From: Pseudolabrys sp. FHR47
Lineage (GTDB): Bacteria; Pseudomonadota; Alphaproteobacteria; Rhizobiales; Xanthobacteraceae
Assembly: GCF_005153485.1 (NCBI RefSeq)
Contig: NZ_CP039740.1
Coordinates: 2,793,001 to 2,857,000 of the forward strand
Direction: 5' to 3'
DNA: 64,000 bases
Shown: piece by piece, positions 63,862 to 64,000 of the stretch
Layout: every line of letters starts with the position of its first letter
How positions within the stretch are numbered: the stretch's first letter is position 1
Translations under genes and position numbers: made by a program
The notes under the pieces: model-generated
The model's input: only the letters and a program-made list of their open reading frames with translations
What the model was told of the DNA's origin: nothing
The model's database searches: none

Positions 63862-64000
63862 TCAGATTGGCGCCGCCAGCTTGGCCCAGACTTCGCCGGC
63901 ATCGTCCGCGAAATCGAAGGCGTTGAACTCGGCCGGGTCGACCATGCCGGCGCGCGCCAACTCGTCAAAGTTCACGATGGATTTCCAGAACGCGCGATCG
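63862..64000 (-). CDS. LOG-family (TIGR00730-like) Rossmann protein, C-terminal fragment
   Basis: The last 45 residues of a gene that starts beyond the right edge. The pattern FWKSIVNFDELARAGMVDP then FADDAGEVWAKLAAPI resembles the C-terminus of LOG/lysine-decarboxylase-type Rossmann proteins (cytokinin riboside phosphohydrolase family). It is a short match, so the call is tentative. Confidence 0.5.
   Translation of the reverse strand, partial: DRAFWKSIVNFDELARAGMVDPAEFNAFDFADDAGEVWAKLAAPI

Overview
The window reads as a chromosomal segment of a GC-rich alphaproteobacterium, most likely of the order Hyphomicrobiales near the Bradyrhizobium/Rhodopseudomonas/Pseudolabrys group. The basis is the gene order (purN-purM beside a CDP-alcohol phosphatidyltransferase and an AI-2E permease; fabD-fabG-acpP-fabF-mltG-yicC-gmk; rpsF-rpsR-DUF2232-rplI-dnaB-alr-radA-cvpA-purF; pepA-holC), the protein style, and dispersed intergenic palindromic repeats of the kind common in that group. 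The assignment is inference; no 16S rRNA or tRNA gene was seen.

Layout. 1-3.1 kb: a membrane-lipid/permease pair (minus) diverges from purM-purN (plus). 3.1-7.2 kb: DoxX, an orphan molybdopterin oxidoreductase, TerC, ndk. 7.3-12.5 kb: DinB-like protein, ABC-F ATPase, a lipoprotein, holC and pepA. 12.9-20.6 kb: envelope operon lptF-lptG-lptD-surA-like-pdxA-rsmA, with overlapping or closely spaced genes. 20.7-27.8 kb: minus-strand block fabD, fabG, acpP, fabF, mltG, yicC-like, gmk (fatty-acid synthesis, peptidoglycan termination, nucleotide supply). 28-42.1 kb: ribosomal/replication block rpsF to purF, interrupted by a c-type-cytochrome-like gene, cfa and a GMC oxidoreductase. 42.2-47.5 kb: an SDR, der with a short lipoprotein and a YfgM-like gene, panB, NnrU. 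47.5-51.1 kb: a likely accessory set with a FAD oxidoreductase, a Bug-type solute-binding protein and an exported Ntn amidase. 51.2-58.2 kb: prfC, an AhpD-like protein with its Rrf2 regulator, dctA, a flavin reductase, a YeiH exporter and a LysR regulator.

58.2-64 kb is the most modular part. It holds a vapBC-like toxin-antitoxin pair, two separate ArsR-SRPBCC (AHSA1) pairs, an OhrR-type MarR regulator divergent from an alpha/beta hydrolase, and a DUF899 gene translationally coupled to a small membrane protein. Several units carry clear palindromic candidate operators: 53898-53926, 59221-59235, 59269-59288, 61110-61122 with 61162-61174, 63668-63687 and 63709-63724.

Beyond genes, the window holds at least five families of dispersed palindromic repeats, several starting within 10 nt of a stop codon. 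One is a bipartite element of about 105 bp present in two opposite-facing copies (23671-23777 and 44461-44561). I saw no CRISPR array, prophage, transposase or RNA gene. The best candidates for something undescribed are the OhrR-hydrolase unit with twin operators, the DUF899-membrane-peptide coupling, the short lipoprotein where BamB is encoded in some other bacteria, and the bipartite repeat.
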